Assembly (NCBI RefSeq): GCF_000521465.1
Contig: NZ_BAVR01000013.1
Location: 1 to 64,000, forward strand
Reading direction: 5' to 3'
DNA from: Acetivibrio straminisolvens JCM 21531
Lineage (GTDB): Bacteria > Bacillota > Clostridia > Acetivibrionales > Acetivibrionaceae
Length of the DNA: 64,000 nucleotides
Both the position numbers and the translations under genes were made by a program. Shown here piece after piece: positions 61,257-64,000 of this stretch (the stretch's first letter is position 1; every line of letters begins with the position of its first letter). Below the pieces are notes generated by a model. That model made no database searches, had not been told where the DNA came from, and saw only the letters and a list, made by a program, of their open reading frames with translations.

Positions 61257-62494
61257 GTTTTGAATCGCCTCACCTTTTGCAAAAATGTTCTATCTGTGTT
61301 CCAGGACATTTTTATGTCATCTTCCGTTTTTATTTTATAAACCATAACTCCAATTTCCAAAAGCTCATTTAATATGCTGGTTACTTCGGAAGAAACGGTA
61401 TTTACAATGTACTCCGAAGAAACATAAACCAGGTTGATGTCATAACCCATAAGTTTTGTTTTGTAAATTTCGTCATAGAGCTCATAATTTAAATTAGACG
61501 TAAAAAGAAGTATCGAGGTCCTTTTAAGAATGTTGTTTTTTACATAAATACTGAGCACGTCTTTTATATTCATATCATTTTCAAATTTAATACCGGATAA
61601 AATGTTGTAGATTTCTTCAAATTCCAACGCATTTTTTGCCTCGATATCGATAAATCCTTTGCTGTAATATACAAGATTTATCGGTATCCAGTTGCTAAGG
61701 CAATAATAAGTTACAGCGATAGAAGCCTCAATAAGCATATCTTCAATTACAGAGTTTTGCTCAAAGGAATAGCTGTTTTTATTAATATCCAGTAAAATCA
61801 CCGAGCTTACTTGGGATGTACTTTCAAAGTTTTTTACAAGAAGTTCGTTCATTTTTGAAGAAAGCTTCCAGTGTATTTTCTTTATGCTGTCGCCATATAT
61901 ATATTTCCTTGTGTCGGAAAAGGTCATGGTATTCTCAATCCGACTGTTTGACAGGGCATGAGACTCCGACAGATAGTCTGTTTTAAGCTTTATGCTGTCC
62001 AGCTTTACCAGACGGGGAAATACTGTAACATTCTTTGTGGAAATGGGTTCGTGGGTAAATTTCACGATACCCAGGTAGTCTTCAAATTCTATGCTTTTTA
62101 CTCCAACTAAAAAATCTCCCCTGTATTTACAGCAAAGCTTGTAGCTGAAAGTTTTTTTCTTAAAAGGAAGAAGAGAAAAGCTTTTTGACTCAAATTGGTT
62201 TGCAAAAATTGTGTCGCTATTATGAAAATTAATTTTAATGTATGGATAGAGAAAAAAATCTTCATTGTTTATTTTTAAGGTGTAGTTTACTTCATCACCC
62301 TTCATAACACGACGTTTGTCAATCTCCTGGATATATTTAAATCTGACAAAAGCAATAGATGTAATGGCTATGGAGACAAAGGGCAGCAGAAAAACAGTGT
62401 AAAACAGCATATAAGGAATCTTACCCCCATAGAAATATATAAATAGCAAAGACGCAACATATAAAATTGAATACAAAATTCTATTTTTTACCAT
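61202..62494 (-). CDS. DUF58 (von Willebrand-like) protein
   Basis: A 430 aa protein with two N-terminal membrane helices and the DUF58 domain. The motif IKKIHWKLSSKMNELLVKNFE is its signature, followed by a VWA-like fold with a VILLDINKNS metal-site-like strand. It overlaps the MoxR gene end by 14 bases. The C terminus runs 55 bases into the transglutaminase gene; the last 17 residues may reflect another frame error. It partners MoxR ATPases in other bacteria. Confidence 0.85.
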   Translation of the reverse strand: MVKNRILYSILYVASLLFIYFYGGKIPYMLFYTVFLLPFVSIAITSIAFVRFKYIQEIDKRRVMKGDEVNYTLKINNEDFFLYPYIKINFHNSDTIFANQFESKSFSLLPFKKKTFSYKLCCKYRGDFLVGVKSIEFEDYLGIVKFTHEPISTKNVTVFPRLVKLDSIKLKTDYLSESHALSNSRIENTMTFSDTRKYIYGDSIKKIHWKLSSKMNELLVKNFESTSQVSSVILLDINKNSYSFEQNSVIEDMLIEASIAVTYYCLSNWIPINLVYYSKGFIDIEAKNALEFEEIYNILSGIKFENDMNIKDVLSIYVKNNILKRTSILLFTSNLNYELYDEIYKTKLMGYDINLVYVSSEYIVNTVSSEVTSILNELLEIGVMVYKIKTEDDIKMSWNTDRTFLQKVRRFKTWIPKDCLIILPISFWQL

Positions 62495-63436
62495 GCTTAT
62501 TCACCGTAGGAACACTAACAGATTTTATTATAGTATCAATTATTTCTTCAGATGATATTTTCTTAAGCCTTGCTTCCTGCTTTAGTATAATCCTGTGGGA
62601 AAGCACAGGTATTGACATGAGCTTTACATCCTCAGGTATTACAAAATCTCTTTCATTGTATAAAGCCCATGCTTGTGAAGCCCTATATAATGAAAGGGAA
62701 CCTCTGGGACTTGAACCTAAGCTTATATCGGAATGGGAACGTGTCCGGCTTACAATTTCAACTATATAATTGTTGATAGATTTGTCAACGTAGATCTTTC
62801 TAACATCATTTTGGATGCTCAGTATATCGCTGCTGTCGGCCACCGGTTTTAGGGATTCCATAGGGTTTTCGTCATGAAATCTTGAGAGTATCTCCGATTC
62901 TTCAAATTTCTCGGGATAACCTATGGAAACTTTCATAAAAAACCTGTCCAGCTGTGCTTCGGGAAGGGGATAGTGCCGAGATATTCTATGGGGTTCTGAG
63001 TTGCCAGCACCATAAAAGGTCTGGGCAGATTGTATGTCACACCGTCAACGGTCACCTGTTTTTCTTCCATTGCTTCAAGAAGACTTGCCTGCGTCTTAGG
63101 AGAGGTTCGGTTTATTTCATCTGCAAGTATTATTTGGCTCATAATGCTTCCGGGATGATATTCGAATTTACTTTCCTTTTGATTGTACATGGTAAAACCT
63201 GTGATGTCTGAAGGAAGAGTATCCGGTGTAAACTGTATTCTTTTAAATGAAGCATTCACAGACTTTGCAAGAGATGATACGATGCTGGTTTTACCCACAC
63301 CAGGTACATCTTCAATCAAAACATGCCCATCGCAGATGAGAGACAGCAATATAAGTTGAATGGATTTCTTTTTTCCTACAATGACCTTCTCAATATTTGA
63401 TACGATTTTATTTAAAATTTCAATTGATTTCTCCAT
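62481..63436 (-). CDS. MoxR family AAA ATPase (frameshifted near 62967)
   Basis: AAA ATPase of about 318 aa. Walker A is DVPGVGKTS near residue 40, Walker B is ILADEINR, and the sensor is TQNPIEY. One base is missing from the plus-strand GGGG at 62966-62969; repair gives GTIPLPEAQLDRFFMKVSIGYP. It is the first gene of the MoxR-DUF58-transglutaminase operon, and MoxR proteins usually act as chaperone-like activators of VWA proteins such as DUF58. Confidence 0.9.
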
Positions 63437-63524
63437 AACTTTTCCCCCGATACATAAATTCCTATTTTTTAAAAACGGATTCCATACTACAAATTATATA
63501 CCAAATAATATATTTATCAATGAA

Positions 63525-63560
63525 AAAGTTCTCCTTTTCCTAAAAGAAAAGGAGAACTTT
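63525..63560 (-). terminator. Terminator after ldh
   Basis: The arms 63525-63539 and 63546-63560 are a perfect 15-bp inverted repeat (AAAGTTCTCCTTTTC with GAAAAGGAGAACTTT), followed on the minus strand by TTCATTG. The stem reaches the ldh stop codon. Confidence 0.85.
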
Positions 63561-64000
63561 CATATATCCAGTGTTTTTATTATTTCTTTTAAAGTATTTC
63601 CTGACTTTCTGAGAAGATGAATTTCTTCTTCGCTAAAAGGAACATTCAATATTTCTTCGATACCGTTCATACCTACAATCGTGGGTATACTGAGGCATAC
63701 ATCACTAAGGCCGTATTGTCCCTCCAGAAAGCTCGAAACGGTAAGTATTGAGTTTTCGTTTCTTACAATTGCTTCAACGATTCTTCTTACGGCAAGGGCT
63801 ACGGCATAGTAGGTTGCGCCTTTGTTGTTGATGATTTCGTAGGCTGCATTTTTTACACTTTCATATATTTCATGTCTCGAAATCTGTTCTTTGCACTGAT
63901 GGCAATCGTCACAGTAGCGATCCATGGGAATTCCTGCGATATTTGCAAGACTCCAGGCAGCAACTTCGGTGTCGCCGTGCTCCCCAATAATATAGGCATG
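63560..64000 (-). CDS. ldh: L-lactate dehydrogenase, C-terminal part (runs off the window)
   Basis: The last about 146 residues of a lactate/malate dehydrogenase. IIGEHGDTE holds the active-site His, and the remaining part (NNKGATYYAVALAVRRIVEAI, LSIPTIVG) is typical of bacterial L-lactate dehydrogenase. The gene is cut by the window edge at 64000, so its start is not visible. The visible frame is intact. A terminator follows at once. Confidence 0.93.
   Translation of the reverse strand, partial: HAYIIGEHGDTEVAAWSLANIAGIPMDRYCDDCHQCKEQISRHEIYESVKNAAYEIINNKGATYYAVALAVRRIVEAIVRNENSILTVSSFLEGQYGLSDVCLSIPTIVGMNGIEEILNVPFSEEEIHLLRKSGNTLKEIIKTLDI

Noticed and set aside
1-64000. Insertion sequences, prophage, CRISPR arrays, tRNA or rRNA genes
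   Set aside because: I looked for transposase or integrase motifs, regularly spaced repeats and tRNA T-loop patterns and found none I could support.

Overview
The window looks like the chromosome of a low-GC, spore-forming, anaerobic Firmicute of the Clostridium thermocellum / Acetivibrio type. The evidence is AT-rich DNA, strong AAGGAGG-type ribosome sites, sporulation genes (spoVS, yqfC, yqfD, pdaA-like, tepA-ylzJ-spoIIIE, cotS/cotSA), clostridial type IV pilus genes and riboswitches. The genus assignment is inference; no rRNA lies in the window.

Layout. (1) 442-13129: a type IV pilus operon: pilB with a doubled MshE-N module, pilT, pilC, a major pilin, three minor or PilX-like pilins, pilN, pilO and a lipoprotein. 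(2) 13272-18787: tepA, ylzJ, an FtsK/SpoIIIE translocase and a YgiQ radical SAM protein. (3) 18895-23654: folD, an SMC-like half ATPase, rny, ymdB, spoVS. (4) 23903-25039: a Cys-rich hypothetical and a DUF3343 protein. (5) 25092-31145, minus strand: an RmlB-like protein, cotSA, two CotS-family kinase-fold proteins, an amphi-Trp protein, a coiled-coil protein and a free-standing CBM25/53-like protein. (6) 31501-33962: a nucleotidyltransferase/phosphohexomutase fusion. (7) 34051-35095: two unrecognised minus-strand genes. (8) 35337-45694: two DUF881 genes, pdaA-like deacetylase, yqfC-yqfD-phoH-pgpH-ybeY-cdd-era-yqzL-recO. (9) 45695-46936: a minus-strand c-di-GMP-I riboswitch with no evident target gene, divergent from a PilZ gene. 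(10) 47140-52964: NifS-type cysteine desulfurase, thiI, VanW, DUF2225, AIR-synthase-like. (11) 53220-56336: a DUF1508 protein and a zinc-dependent phospholipase C-like protein with three PLAT domains. (12) 56590-58162: glycine riboswitch and glyA, then a PspC protein. (13) 58602-64000, minus: transglutaminase, DUF58 and MoxR, then the 3' part of ldh.

The most important technical point is that about 32 single-base frame breaks interrupt otherwise intact genes, many of them essential (era, glyA, rny, ybeY, phoH). Nearly all look like one base lost from a short run, so this reads as a sequencing or assembly artefact and not gene decay. The entries below give the reconstructed full-length genes.

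Biological themes. Cyclic-di-GMP may link the possible MshE-N sites on PilB, the GEMM riboswitch and the PilZ protein. Spore assembly and coat glycan genes form a second theme. Three copies of a conserved roughly 65-base intergenic element with a two-hairpin fold, each between a terminator and a gene start, are the best candidate for an undescribed element. The PLC-PLAT protein recalls clostridial alpha-toxin architecture but has no signal peptide.
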